Part shown: positions 38,442 to 46,884 of the stretch, one piece after another
Layout: each line of letters begins with the position of its first letter
How positions within the stretch are numbered: the stretch's first letter is position 1
NCBI GenBank assembly: GCA_905193755.1
Contig: CAJJPX010000004.1
Span: 1 to 64,000 of the forward strand
Source: an uncultured Clostridium sp.
GTDB taxonomy: Bacteria; Bacillota_I; Bacilli_A; RF39; UBA660
DNA: 64,000 nucleotides
Direction of reading: 5' to 3'
Translations under genes and position numbers: made by a program
Notes under the pieces: model-generated
Told to the model about the DNA's origin: nothing
What the model saw: the letters and a program-made list of their open reading frames with translations, nothing else
The model's database searches: none

Positions 38442-39146
38442 TTATTTTTTTAATAGCCTTAATGCTTGCTTAAATTCCCCTACTGTTTCGACTGGTTCTT
38501 TTATTTCTTTTTCTGCTTCTTCTGCTAAAATCTCTAATAGACTACTGCTTCTAAGTCTTCCATATGCGCCACATCTTCTTACATATTCAGTTAATTGTTC
38601 ATTTTTAAAGTTATCATTACCTACGAACTGTGCGATTATAGTAGCCGCTAACTCTTTTAGATTTCTTTTATACATACTACTAAAATCATCATCTGATGTT
38701 ACATCATAAAGATCAGTATCTACTGCTTTAATTTTTTTATCAGGTGTATATATTAAATTTTCTTGATTCAAATCATTAAATAATAAACCTTGTGTAGTTA
38801 AATTTAACATTTCTCTTTCAAATTCATTTAATGCTCTTACGAAGTCTCTTAACATAGTAGCATCTTCCAAGGTTTTAATAGGTGTTCCTTCTATATATTT
38901 CATTAAGTATCCTCTTAATGATTTTCTTTCTTCTTCAAGTAAGAATATAAACTCTTCAGGGAATGCAAAATGTTCACTTTGATAATAAGCTAGTGCATCA
39001 AGTTCTATTATATATTTATATTCTTCTGGATATTCTTTAAATACTTTTCCAAAATCAGTTAAATAACAAGTTGCACTACACCCATTATTTAATCTTCTAT
39101 GATAATAACCTTCTGGTATTTGTGTAAATATTCTCTCTTTTCTCAT
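38442..39146 (-). CDS. Protein kinase-like fold protein
   Basis: A 234-residue protein of the kinase-like superfamily (Ser/Thr-kinase or aminoglycoside-phosphotransferase related). The catalytic loop analogue is G-L-L-F-N-D-L-N-Q-E-N-L-I-Y (Asp and Asn as in HxDxxxxN, with Asn in place of His), and the metal-binding Asp sits in A-V-D-T-D-L-Y-D about 17 residues later. The N-terminal lobe has G-C-S-A-T-C-Y-L-T instead of a glycine-rich loop and a short V-F-K-E strand for the Lys. Substrate unknown; could phosphorylate a small molecule. ATG follows AAGAGGT. Confidence 0.72.
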   Translation of the reverse strand: MRKERIFTQIPEGYYHRRLNNGCSATCYLTDFGKVFKEYPEEYKYIIELDALAYYQSEHFAFPEEFIFLLEEERKSLRGYLMKYIEGTPIKTLEDATMLRDFVRALNEFEREMLNLTTQGLLFNDLNQENLIYTPDKKIKAVDTDLYDVTSDDDFSSMYKRNLKELAATIIAQFVGNDNFKNEQLTEYVRRCGAYGRLRSSSLLEILAEEAEKEIKEPVETVGEFKQALRLLKK

Positions 39147-39210
39147 AGTAACCTCTTGAGTATATATACTATCACAAATGATACCTCCTGTAAAACTAAA
39201 GTTAATTTTA

Positions 39211-39244
39211 ATGTAAAGAAAAATGTTAACATGTTGTTAACATT
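39211..39244 (-). terminator. Terminator of the NatAB-like operon
   Basis: AATGTTAAC / GTTAACATT (39222-39230 with 39236-39244), five-base loop, followed on the minus strand by TTTTTCTTT; it overlaps the permease stop codon. Confidence 0.8.
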
Positions 39245-40589
39245 AATTTTTATTTTTTAAAGATTTAAACATCTTTTTCCATAGTTTACTTGATGAATAA
39301 TTTAGTATTCCTTCTTTATATATTCTAAGTCCATATTTATATAATAAGAAGCAAGTTATTATCATAAGAAGTATAGCTATTACTAGATCTATTATTGTCA
39401 TTTCACCAAGTGTATACATTACTGGTGCTAGTATTCCTGATATGAATGGTATAAACGCAGCTACTTTTATAAATACTGCTCCTTGGTAAACTGATGCGTA
39501 AAGAGCTAAATAATAACCTAGCATTAAGAATATCATTACTGGTGTTTGTATTTGATTATAGTCTTCCATACTTGTTGTCATACTAGCAAGTACTCCTATA
39601 AATAATGAGTATGCTAAGAAACTAAGTATTATTAATATTAAGAAGAATGGTATACCTGCAAGTAGTTTAGATGCCATATCACTTTGTAAGAACATTGTTA
39701 TGTATGAACTTATTTTACCTGTAGCTTCTGCGCCTACTACTCCTGTACTAACGCTACCTGCAGTTGTAAAGAATCTAATACCACTACCAATGAATGCATA
39801 TAATAGAAGTAAGAATCCTTGGAATAAAGCAAATACATTTGATGCGACTAACTTAGACATAAAATGTGCTTCAGGAGTTACACTTGATATGATTATTTCC
39901 ATACTCTTAGTACTTTTCTCTTCATTAATTTCAGCACCTATCATTTGAACCATAAGTACTATTAATATAAAGAATGGAACTATAAATACTATTATAATTA
40001 CACTACCTATTAATTTAATAAGTTCTTCGTTTTCATTTAGATTTTCATCTAAATATATTCTATTTATTTCTACATTTTTATAAATACTACTTAATACTTC
40101 TTCACTAATATTAGCACTCTTCATAGCCATATTTACTTTAGTAGTATTAAGAGCATTAAGTAAGTCTTGATATAATATATTATCAATATAATCATAAGAT
40201 ATCATATCCACATCAAACATTTTATCAAGTGATGTAGTATCTATCTTTTTAACATTTATTATTATATCTTTTGTTTCATCTTTAATAATCTCTTCTTTTA
40301 ACTCATCTATAGATTTATCTGTCTTAGTAAGACTTGCGTTATAGTTATTAAGTATATCTTTGTATCCAGTTTTCATAGTTTCTTCTAAGTCATTATAGAT
40401 ACCTACTTCATCAATAACATACACATTTATTTCTTTGTCAAAGTCTCCACCAAATAATTTAACTACACTATCTAGGTTAATCAAACAAATTGTTATTAAG
40501 AATATTACTATGTTTACTATCAAGAAAGATTTAGTACATATTTTTTTCTTAAGACTATCTTTTGTTAAAAACTTGAATTTATTTTTCAT
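39243..40589 (-). CDS. ABC transporter permease, NatB-like
   Basis: The 448-residue membrane subunit of an ABC-2 exporter. One N-terminal membrane segment (about 15-37) is followed by a ~140-residue extracytoplasmic domain and then five or six segments, beginning I-G-S-V-I-I-I-V-F-I-V-P-F-F-I-L-I-V-L. The motif E-I-N-E-E-K-S-T-K-S-M-E-I-I-I-S-S-V-T-P is the coupling helix region typical of NatB/YhaP permeases. ATG at 40589 after AGGTGA was taken over a GTG nine bases earlier; the gene overlaps the ATPase gene by 11 bases. Family members export Na+ or drugs; substrate here unknown. Confidence 0.87.
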   Translation of the reverse strand: MKNKFKFLTKDSLKKKICTKSFLIVNIVIFLITICLINLDSVVKLFGGDFDKEINVYVIDEVGIYNDLEETMKTGYKDILNNYNASLTKTDKSIDELKEEIIKDETKDIIINVKKIDTTSLDKMFDVDMISYDYIDNILYQDLLNALNTTKVNMAMKSANISEEVLSSIYKNVEINRIYLDENLNENEELIKLIGSVIIIVFIVPFFILIVLMVQMIGAEINEEKSTKSMEIIISSVTPEAHFMSKLVASNVFALFQGFLLLLYAFIGSGIRFFTTAGSVSTGVVGAEATGKISSYITMFLQSDMASKLLAGIPFFLILIILSFLAYSLFIGVLASMTTSMEDYNQIQTPVMIFLMLGYYLALYASVYQGAVFIKVAAFIPFISGILAPVMYTLGEMTIIDLVIAILLMIITCFLLYKYGLRIYKEGILNYSSSKLWKKMFKSLKNKN

Positions 40590-41478
40590 ATACTTCACCT
40601 ACTTTACTAACAAATATTTCATTTAAAGTTGGTTCTTCAACAACGAATTTAGTTACATTATTATACTTAGATATTGCTTTAAATAAATTATTAACATAAG
40701 ATTCATCTTCTAATCTAATAGTGTACTCATCTTTATTTTTTTCTATTCCTTCTACACCTTTTACTTTAAGTATTTCTTTTTCATCTAAAGATGCTTGTAC
40801 TTTTACATTTTTCTTTCTGAAGTCTTTCTTTATTTTAGTTAGTTTACCTTCTAAGACTGTATTTCCTTTTACAAGAATTATTAATGAGTCACAGAAGTAT
40901 TCTATGTGTTCCATCATATGTGATGAGAATATAATCATAGTACCTTTCTTTTTAAGTCTTAGTATTTCTTTTTTGAACATTTCTACGTTTATTGGATCTA
41001 ATCCACTAAACGGTTCATCTAGTATAAGAAGTTTTGGTTCATGAATTATACTTATTATGAATTGTATTTTTTGTTGATTACCTTTTGATAGTTCTTTTAT
41101 CTTTTTATTTTTATAATCTGTTATACCAAATTCTTCTAAGTATTTATCTAATCTTTCTTCTACTTCTTTTTCAGTTAGTCCTTTTAGTACTCCATAGAAT
41201 ATAGCTTGTTCTAATACTGTTTTTGATGGTAATAAACTTCTTTCTTCTGTTAAGAAACCTATTTCATCTGATACGCTATAGTCTATTTTTTTACCATTAA
41301 GTGTAATATTTCCTTCTGTTTTATCAAGAAGTCCCATAATCATTCTGAATGTTGTTGTTTTACCAGCACCATTAACACCTAATAGACCAAATATTTCTCC
41401 TTCTTTTACTTCAAATGAAAGGTCGTTTACTGCTCTAAAGTCATCATAGTATTTTGTTACGTGTTCTACTTTTAACAT
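40579..41478 (-). CDS. ABC transporter ATP-binding protein, NatA-like
   Basis: The ATPase subunit partnered with the NatB-like permease downstream. Motifs: G-V-N-G-A-G-K-T-T-T Walker A (about 34-43), Q-loop L-T-E-E-R-S-L, signature E-L-S-K-G-N-Q-Q-K-I, Walker B L-L-I-L-D-E-P-F-S-G-L-D-P, switch F-S-S-H-M-M-E-H. The C-terminal ~80 residues form the DUF4162-type tail common in NatA/YhaQ proteins, and the ending T-L-N-E-I-F-V-S is characteristic. Total 299 residues. The start overlaps the PduL stop by seven bases after GGAAGTGA, so pduL, this gene and the permease are co-translated. Confidence 0.93.
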   Translation of the reverse strand: MLKVEHVTKYYDDFRAVNDLSFEVKEGEIFGLLGVNGAGKTTTFRMIMGLLDKTEGNITLNGKKIDYSVSDEIGFLTEERSLLPSKTVLEQAIFYGVLKGLTEKEVEERLDKYLEEFGITDYKNKKIKELSKGNQQKIQFIISIIHEPKLLILDEPFSGLDPINVEMFKKEILRLKKKGTMIIFSSHMMEHIEYFCDSLIILVKGNTVLEGKLTKIKKDFRKKNVKVQASLDEKEILKVKGVEGIEKNKDEYTIRLEDESYVNNLFKAISKYNNVTKFVVEEPTLNEIFVSKVGEVYEK

Positions 41479-42029
41479 ATTTTCACTTCCATTCCTGTTT
41501 CAATATCAAGTTTTTCTGCTTCATCTTTATTCATATGCATCTCAAGTACACAAGTTTCATCTGATTTGATATGTACATCATCTAAAGTAACACCATTTTC
41601 TACATTTACTTTCACTACTTCATCATTATGTCTTTTAAATGTTTCTAAGTCTTCCTTACTCATATGAATATGTCTATCTGCAATAATAGTTGATTCTACT
41701 GCTTCGTATTCACCTTTAGGGCCAACTATAGTAATATTTTCACTACCTACTAAGTCGCCACTCTTTCTAACTGGGCAGTCTAGTCCAAAGAAGCTATTAT
41801 CAGTCTCTAATAATTCTACTTGAGTATACTTTCTACATGGACCAATAATTCTTACATGTTCTAATACTTTTTTTCCTTTTTTAAGAGTTACTGTTTCTTC
41901 ACACGCATATTGACCTTTTTGAGTTAAATATCTTTTAGGAGTTAACTTATATCCCTTACCAAATAATATTTCTAATACTTCTTTAGTCAAATGAATGTGA
42001 TGGTTTGATACACCAATTTTTATGTTCAT
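41472..42029 (-). CDS. pduL: Phosphate propanoyltransferase PduL
   Basis: A 185-residue phosphotransacylase that interconverts acyl-CoA and acyl phosphate, probably feeding acetate or propionate kinase. The duplicated metal-site signatures are clear: V-S-N-H-H-I-H-L near the start and I-A-D-R-H-I-H-M-S in the second half, with R-I-I-G-P-C-R-K-Y-T-Q-V-E-L between and V-E-N-G-V-T-L-D-D-V-H. Length is shorter than the ~210 residues of shell-targeted forms, and no encapsulation peptide is visible, so it is a cytosolic housekeeping type. ATG at 42029 follows GGAGGTTAG. Confidence 0.93.
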   Translation of the reverse strand: MNIKIGVSNHHIHLTKEVLEILFGKGYKLTPKRYLTQKGQYACEETVTLKKGKKVLEHVRIIGPCRKYTQVELLETDNSFFGLDCPVRKSGDLVGSENITIVGPKGEYEAVESTIIADRHIHMSKEDLETFKRHNDEVVKVNVENGVTLDDVHIKSDETCVLEMHMNKDEAEKLDIETGMEVKIC

Positions 42030-42124
42030 TCTAACCTCCAAGTTAATTATACTATAAATTATATAATTATTTATCACAAACTTACTATTTTTGTCATTTA
42101 ATACTTATAAAGGAAGTGATTCAA

Positions 42125-42463
42125 GTGAATGGTAGTTATTATCAAAGCCCAGTATTTATAAATGATATAGAACGTGAGAATAATGAATATTATGAAAAGA
42201 AGCCTGTTGATGATTACGCTCTTACTAGTGAACAAAGTTATATAGAAAATATTCTTAGAAATAATATTGGTAAAAAAGTAAGAGTTCATGCATCTTTTTC
42301 AGATTCTGTTGAATGGAGAGATAGAGTTTTTACAGGTTATATAGAGCATGCTGGTCGTGATAACTTAGTAATAAATGATAAAGATAATGGTAAAAACTAT
42401 TTAATACTTATGATATATTTAGATTTTGTTGAGTTTGATGAAGAAATAACTTACGCTAAATAA
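42125..42463 (+). CDS. GerQ-like spore coat protein
   Basis: A 112-residue protein resembling GerQ, a spore coat protein that recruits the cortex hydrolase CwlJ in Bacillus. The characteristic C-terminal half is well conserved: S-Y-I-E-N-I-L-R-N-N-I-G-K-K-V-R-V, then E-W-R-D-R-V-F-T-G-Y-I-E-H-A-G-R-D-N-L-V-I-N-D and N-Y-L-I-L-M-I-Y-L-D-F-V-E-F-D-E. The N-terminal ~40 residues replace the longer Gln/Tyr-rich region of Bacillus GerQ. A GTG at 42125 after AGGAAGTGAT is the likely start. Its presence suggests sporulation or a descendant of a sporulating ancestor. Confidence 0.85.
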   Translation: MNGSYYQSPVFINDIERENNEYYEKKPVDDYALTSEQSYIENILRNNIGKKVRVHASFSDSVEWRDRVFTGYIEHAGRDNLVINDKDNGKNYLILMIYLDFVEFDEEITYAK

Positions 42464-42513
42464 CTTTAAAAAATATTCAATATTTGATATAATACTTTAT
42501 AGGATGTGATTAC

Positions 42514-43080
42514 ATGAAAACTCTAAATATAATTGCTTTAGTATTAGTTATTTTAATAGTATTATTTATACTTTCAAATATTCTTTTGAAGTTCTTTAAA
42601 GAAAGAATAGATAATTTATATAAGATGCTTAATAATGCTGAAAATGACATGTTAGAGAAAATGAAGAATAAAAAAGAGTTATTACTTAAGATGATTAGTT
42701 ATATCACTAAGAAATTAAAAATAGAAAGTAGTACTTTTGAAGAAGTTAAAAATATTGAAGTTAATGATTTAGTTAATTTTAAAGATGAAAGTGTCTTTGA
42801 TAAATGTTATAGTGAAATATTAGAGATTCGTGAAGATAATAAGAAAACTAAAGAGAATAAAGATATTAAAGAGTTTAATCAAAATATTGATGAATTTGAA
42901 GATAATGAATTACATATAATATCTCTTAGAACTTTTTATAATAAATATACTTTAGAATATAATAATTTGATCAAAAAAATACCTTTTAATCTAGTTGCTA
43001 AATTAAAAGGTTATAAGATAAAAACTTTACTTGAAGGAAGAGAAATTGACGATAGTTTTAATAATGATTTGGAAGTGTAA
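42514..43080 (+). CDS. LemA-like membrane protein
   Basis: A 188-residue protein with one N-terminal membrane segment (about residues 5-25) and a helical cytoplasmic or external domain. The layout matches LemA proteins: after the anchor comes I-D-N-L-Y-K-M-L-N-N-A-E-N-D-M-L, and near the end the conserved-type Y-N-N-L-I-K-K-I-P-F-N-L-V-A-K-L-K-G-Y-K, corresponding to LemA's Y-N-x-x-I-x-x-F-P-x-x-x-x-A. The middle is more diverged and very charged. Role in the family is unclear. ATG follows AGGATGTGAT; TATAAT at 42488-42493. Its 3' end overlaps the convergent ung gene by 23 bases. Confidence 0.72.
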   Translation: MKTLNIIALVLVILIVLFILSNILLKFFKERIDNLYKMLNNAENDMLEKMKNKKELLLKMISYITKKLKIESSTFEEVKNIEVNDLVNFKDESVFDKCYSEILEIREDNKKTKENKDIKEFNQNIDEFEDNELHIISLRTFYNKYTLEYNNLIKKIPFNLVAKLKGYKIKTLLEGREIDDSFNNDLEV

Positions 43081-43729
43081 AATTCACTTCTTTTATATTG
43101 TTCTTTTTTAGGAAGTTGTTTGCTTTTGAGAATGGTTTACTTCCAAAGAATCCATTTCTAGCTGAGAATGGACTTGGATGTGTGCTTTCTATTACTAGGT
43201 GTTTAGGATTTGTTATAAATACTTTTTTGCTTCTTGCGAAGTTTCCCCACAGTATGAATACTACTGGTTCTTTTTTAAGATTTATTAGTTTTATTATATG
43301 ATCTGTTAAAAGTTGCCAACCTAGATCTTTATGTGATGCTGGCATGTCTTTTCTAACAGTTAAAACGCTATTTAATAAAAGTACTCCTTCTTTAGTCCAT
43401 GGCGTTAAGTCTCCACTTGGTCCATTTTTGATTCCTAAGTCATCATATAATTCTTTATATATATTTTGAAGACTTGGTGGAAGTTTAATTCCTTCTTGTA
43501 CACTAAATGAAAGACCATGAGCTTCACCTTCTCCGTGGTATGGATCTTGTCCTAAAATAACTATTTTAACTTTACTATAAGGTGTACTCTTTAATGCATT
43601 AAATATATTTTCATATGCTGGATAACAAGTATAATTCTTATATTCTTCTTTTACTTTATCCATAAATTTATGAAAGCCTGGACTTTCCCATACACTCTTT
43701 AATACTATATCCCAATCATTGCCTATCAT
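43058..43729 (-). CDS. ung: Uracil-DNA glycosylase, family 1
   Basis: The base-excision enzyme that removes uracil from DNA. All signature motifs are present: water-activating loop V-I-L-G-Q-D-P-Y-H-G (about 62-71), L-L-L-N-S-V-L-T-V uracil-binding Asn, F-I-L-W-G-N-F-A, and the minor-groove loop H-P-S-P-F-S-A (about 186-192). Length of 223 residues is typical. ATG follows TAGGAG. It is transcribed with the small membrane protein gene upstream at 43738 or separately; the nine-base gap suggests one message. The 3' end overlaps a convergent gene. Confidence 0.96.
   Translation of the reverse strand: MIGNDWDIVLKSVWESPGFHKFMDKVKEEYKNYTCYPAYENIFNALKSTPYSKVKIVILGQDPYHGEGEAHGLSFSVQEGIKLPPSLQNIYKELYDDLGIKNGPSGDLTPWTKEGVLLLNSVLTVRKDMPASHKDLGWQLLTDHIIKLINLKKEPVVFILWGNFARSKKVFITNPKHLVIESTHPSPFSARNGFFGSKPFSKANNFLKKNNIKEVNFTLPNHY
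43072..43094 (+). terminator. Terminator of the LemA-like gene, inside ung
   Basis: GAAGTG (43072-43077) and CACTTC (43085-43090) with TTTT after; the hairpin lies within the 3' end of the facing ung gene. Confidence 0.6.
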
Positions 43730-43737
43730 AACTACTC

Positions 43738-44115
43738 CTAAAAATTACTTATATAGTTCCATACATTCCATAAGTATATACCTTGATCTCCTAAAATACC
43801 AGCTATACCTCCAGAATATGTATCAGCACCTATTCTAACTAAAAACATAAGTCCAATTATTATACACATAAATAACCATTTAATCTTTAGTTTATTCTTT
43901 TTACTTATGGTTATAATTATTGTTAATAAAAAGAAGAAAGCAACAAAAATAATATTAAATGTTGATAAACTAACATCTCCCATATATCCATCTATTATTC
44001 CAGTATCTGCATCATTATATGAATACATCATTAGATTAGATGGAAATCCTTTTGTTATGATTATTATTAATGTTAGTATTGTTACAACTATATAATATAT
44101 TTTATACTTCTTCAT
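43738..44115 (-). CDS. Small membrane protein downstream of an XRE regulator
   Basis: A 125-residue protein with three to four hydrophobic segments (about residues 5-22, 50-70, 78-95) and a short Gly/Ala-rich loop D-T-Y-S-G-G-I-A-G-I-L-G-D-Q-G near the C-terminus. No family recognised. The ribosome site AAAAAGGAG is formed by the 3' end of the XRE regulator gene, whose stop codon lies two bases before this start, so expression is coupled to the regulator. Regulator-membrane-protein pairs of this kind often sense envelope or antimicrobial stress, but nothing here proves that. Confidence 0.65.
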   Translation of the reverse strand: MKKYKIYYIVVTILTLIIIITKGFPSNLMMYSYNDADTGIIDGYMGDVSLSTFNIIFVAFFFLLTIIITISKKNKLKIKWLFMCIIIGLMFLVRIGADTYSGGIAGILGDQGIYLWNVWNYISNF

Positions 44116-44117
44116 TT

Positions 44118-44699
44118 TTAACTCCTTTTTAATTTAATTTTACCACAGTTTCTAAATACATTTTTTTCATAAGTTATTTTTTTATCGTTTGTGTCACTTG
44201 GTAATTCTATTATTTTAAGCTCATAGTTTTTTATGTTTACTAGTAGTTTTAAATTGTCTTTCTTAACTAGATAGTAAGGTGATAAATCGCTTAATGCATC
44301 TGCGGTAGATACCGGTCCAATTTCTGGAACTGTAAATGTATCTATAACAAGATCTACTACATTTAATTTTTTACTTCTTGAAAGAACATATATTTCATAT
44401 GACTCATCAAAGTATTCTTTTAATACTTCTTCATACATAGAAAGTTTACTTTTATATTTATTTTTATCTAATTCTATTTTTAAAGTAAGTGCTGGTAAAT
44501 TATTGTTTTTATCTAATAAATAGTCTATTGTCAAACCAAATAATTTTGATAGATGTTGTAAATTAGTTATATCAGGTAGTCCTTCATCACTCTCCCATTT
44601 AGTTATTGCTTGCCTTGAAACGTTTATGAGAAGAGATAATTCTTCTTGTGTAAGACCAAATCTTTTCCTTATCTCTTTTAATTTATTTCCAAATGTCAT
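44118..44699 (-). CDS. XRE-family transcriptional regulator with C-terminal domain
   Basis: A 193-residue regulator. The N-terminal helix-turn-helix is textbook: L-K-E-I-R-K-R-F-G-L-T-Q-E-E-L-S-L-L-I-N-V-S-R-Q-A-I-T-K-W-E-S-D-E-G-L-P-D-I-T-N-L-Q-H-L-S-K-L-F (about residues 6-52), with the W-E-S-x-x-x-x-P-D signature of SinR-like proteins. Residues 70-190 form a soluble domain of unknown kind with strands and a Y-K-S-K-L-S-M-Y-E-E helix. ATG follows AAAGGAGG. It is followed in the operon by a small membrane protein. Target promoter not evident. Confidence 0.88.
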   Translation of the reverse strand: MTFGNKLKEIRKRFGLTQEELSLLINVSRQAITKWESDEGLPDITNLQHLSKLFGLTIDYLLDKNNNLPALTLKIELDKNKYKSKLSMYEEVLKEYFDESYEIYVLSRSKKLNVVDLVIDTFTVPEIGPVSTADALSDLSPYYLVKKDNLKLLVNIKNYELKIIELPSDTNDKKITYEKNVFRNCGKIKLKRS

Positions 44700-44785
44700 A
44701 AGTTCCTCCTTTCATAACTAATTTTACATATAATCATATATTTTTAAAGAGATTTTAGTTTACATTAATGCTACTTATCATGTCA

Positions 44786-45232
44786 TTACTTAATTGTGAA
44801 TTCAGAGGCTACATAGAATAACTCTAATGTATCTGGTACAGTTACTTCTTTTATAAGTCTATATTCTCCTTTTGGTAATTTTAAATAACTATCTTTCCAA
44901 TCAACAGTTATTTGATCAGTTGACTTTGGATCTACTTCATATGTTTCATCTACAAATTCATTAATGATATTTATTTCATGCCATACATTATCTCTTTTAA
45001 CTTCTATTGTGTATGCTGCATTATAGTTAATAACTTCTTTTCTATTATTTTCAAGTACGAATGTAGCTCCATTCTTTGTTAAAGTGTCTTCTTTTACTTT
45101 TAAAGTTATTTCGTCAGTTTCAATATTTATTGATGACTCTGCTCCAATAAGTTTATCAAGTTTAGTTGTACATCCAGTTAAAGTAAATAATAATGCTGTG
45201 CTTATTATTAAAGCAATAATAGTTTTTTTCAT
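44786..45232 (-). CDS. Lipoprotein with Ig-like domain
   Basis: A 148-residue exported lipoprotein: signal peptide M-K-K-T-I-I-A-L-I-I-S-T-A-L-L-F-T-L-T-G-C with lipobox L-T-G-C (Cys21). The mature part contains one beta-sandwich domain of the bacterial immunoglobulin-like type, with the pattern L-T-K-N-G-A-T-F-V-L-E-N-N, Y-T-I-E-V-K-R-D-N-V-W-H and L-P-K-G-E-Y-R-L-I-K-E, seen in many Bacillota lipoproteins of unknown role. The start overlaps the stop of the symporter gene by four bases (ATGA), indicating coupling. Confidence 0.82.
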   Translation of the reverse strand: MKKTIIALIISTALLFTLTGCTTKLDKLIGAESSINIETDEITLKVKEDTLTKNGATFVLENNRKEVINYNAAYTIEVKRDNVWHEINIINEFVDETYEVDPKSTDQITVDWKDSYLKLPKGEYRLIKEVTVPDTLELFYVASEFTIK

Positions 45233-46413
45233 AATCTCTCCTTTTCTATTAATTTTATTATACTATAACTATTGATTATAATCATTATGAAAATTAAATT
45301 ATCTACTAAATTCCATAAAAATTTACTTTTAAATATTATTCCACTTACTGCGAAAAGTATAAAGATGAACTTAAATATAATTAGTATTTTCTTATTATTT
45401 ATTAAGTATTCTATATTATTCTTTCCTATATAATAACCACTAAGTATAGTTGTAAACCCAAATAGTATATAAAGTGTTAATAAAAAGTAAAGTCCAAATT
45501 TACCTAGTACTTGTGTATATACTCCAGTAAGTAGCAAGTTATAGTTATCAACTACTTCATTTGTACTCATAAATATCAACAAGAGTAATGTTATTATAGT
45601 AGTTATAAATATACCTATAAAATAAACACTAAGTATTTGATAATTTATTGAAGTCTTTATATCGTTTTTATCACTTGCACTTCCTGTACTAGTTGTTCCT
45701 ATTAATAGTTCATTCATAAATATACTTCTTTTTATACCAATAACTAAACCTGTTAATATTGATTTAACACTTGTGATATCATTCAAGAATAAACTAATGT
45801 TTATTAAATTAAAATTTTTTATTATTCCGTAGATGCTCACTATTAAAAATAGTATACACATTAGAGGTACTATTTTATTTAGTGAAGATAATACTTCGTC
45901 TATTGAAAGACTAAATGTAATTATAAGTATAAGAATTGAAACTAAAATAATAATTATTTTATTTATATTAAGTAGTTCTAGTAAGTATCCTATTGAGTTC
46001 ATTTGAATCATTTGAAATAGAAATGAATAGATAACTATTAAAAGTATTAGTGAAATGATAGAAAGTACTCGTTTATTAAGTCCATATTTAAGTATAAAGT
46101 ATGGCCCACCTACATAATTATTTTTATATTCTTTTTTGTATTTGTTTCCAAAATAACTTTCTATATAAATAATGGAAGTAGAAAGTAATGAAAAAAGGAT
46201 CATCCATATAACTGATGAGAAACCTCCTATAATTATTGATGAAGTTGTACCTATTAGAGAACCTACTCCTATCTTAGTACCTAGTGTTAGAAATAGTGAT
46301 GTTTTATCTTTTGAGATAAGTTCTTTTAAATTAATTTTATAATTTTTTAGTCTTAGTTTTATACTTAGTAAAATAGAGATACTAAATAAAAATATAATTA
46401 GCAAAGTCCACAT
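45229..46413 (-). CDS. Alanine/glycine:cation symporter (AGCS) family protein
   Basis: A 394-residue transporter with about ten hydrophobic segments. It carries AGCS signatures: G-T-K-I-G-V-G-S-L-I-G-T-T-S-S-I-I-I-G-G (first conserved half), I-I-Y-I-E-S-Y-F-G-N-K-Y-K and V-G-G-P-Y-F-I-L-K-Y-G, and I-G-T-T-S-T-G-S-A-S in the middle. It is shorter than usual (~450) and lacks part of the C-terminal region. It would import Ala or Gly with Na+ or H+, but sequence divergence makes substrate uncertain. No clear ribosome site before the ATG at 46413. Coupled to the downstream lipoprotein gene. Confidence 0.8.
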   Translation of the reverse strand: MWTLLIIFLFSISILLSIKLRLKNYKINLKELISKDKTSLFLTLGTKIGVGSLIGTTSSIIIGGFSSVIWMILFSLLSTSIIYIESYFGNKYKKEYKNNYVGGPYFILKYGLNKRVLSIISLILLIVIYSFLFQMIQMNSIGYLLELLNINKIIIILVSILILIITFSLSIDEVLSSLNKIVPLMCILFLIVSIYGIIKNFNLINISLFLNDITSVKSILTGLVIGIKRSIFMNELLIGTTSTGSASDKNDIKTSINYQILSVYFIGIFITTIITLLLLIFMSTNEVVDNYNLLLTGVYTQVLGKFGLYFLLTLYILFGFTTILSGYYIGKNNIEYLINNKKILIIFKFIFILFAVSGIIFKSKFLWNLVDNLIFIMIIINSYSIIKLIEKERL

Positions 46414-46436
46414 ACTAATTATATTTACGTATATAA

Positions 46437-46463
46437 AAAGTTATCACTATTTATGATAACTTT
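46437..46463 (-). terminator. Terminator after rlmH
   Basis: AAAGTTATCA (46437-46446) pairs with TGATAACTTT (46454-46463) across a seven-base loop, then TTAT on the minus strand; the rlmH stop codon is inside the hairpin. Confidence 0.7.
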
Positions 46464-46884
46464 CATTGTTTAATATTTTAAAACTTCTATATATTTGTTC
46501 TAGTAATATGCCTCTAAATAGTCCATGAGGAAATGTTAGTTTTGAAAAAGATAGTCTAAGATTGCATTTATTCTTTACTTCATCATTTATCCCATCACTT
46601 CCACCTATTATAAATGTTATAGTTCCATGTCTACTTGTGAATGCATTATCTATTATGTTTGATAGTTCTACTGATGTATATTCTTTACCATTTATATCCA
46701 TACATATATTAAAGTCTTTATCATTTATAGATCCTAATATTTCATTTGATTCTTTATTTATGTTAGTATCTTTAAGTTCTATAATTTCTATTTTATGATA
46801 TTTAGTTATTCTTGTTTTATAGTCTTGTATTAAATCACTTAGGTATTTTTCTTTTATTTTGCCTACACATAATATTCTTATCAT
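46447..46884 (-). CDS. rlmH: 23S rRNA (pseudouridine1915-N3)-methyltransferase RlmH
   Basis: The SPOUT-family enzyme that methylates pseudouridine 1915 in helix 69. The SAM knot motifs are clear: T-F-I-I-G-G-S-D-G-I (about 95-104), L-R-L-S-F-S-K-L-T-F-P-H-G-L-F-R-G-I-L-L-E-Q-I-Y-R-S-F-K-I, and the C-terminal Y-H-K. At 145 residues it is slightly shorter than the ~159 usual. The start overlaps the M23 gene stop by one base (TAATG). No ribosome site of its own, so it depends on coupling. It belongs to the rplI-dnaB-M23-rlmH cluster. Confidence 0.95.
   Translation of the reverse strand: MIRILCVGKIKEKYLSDLIQDYKTRITKYHKIEIIELKDTNINKESNEILGSINDKDFNICMDINGKEYTSVELSNIIDNAFTSRHGTITFIIGGSDGINDEVKNKCNLRLSFSKLTFPHGLFRGILLEQIYRSFKILNNESYHK

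Noticed and set aside
42098..42289. Hydrophobic minus-strand frame opposite the GerQ-like gene
   Set aside because: Antisense to a well-supported gene, no ribosome site; a shadow frame.
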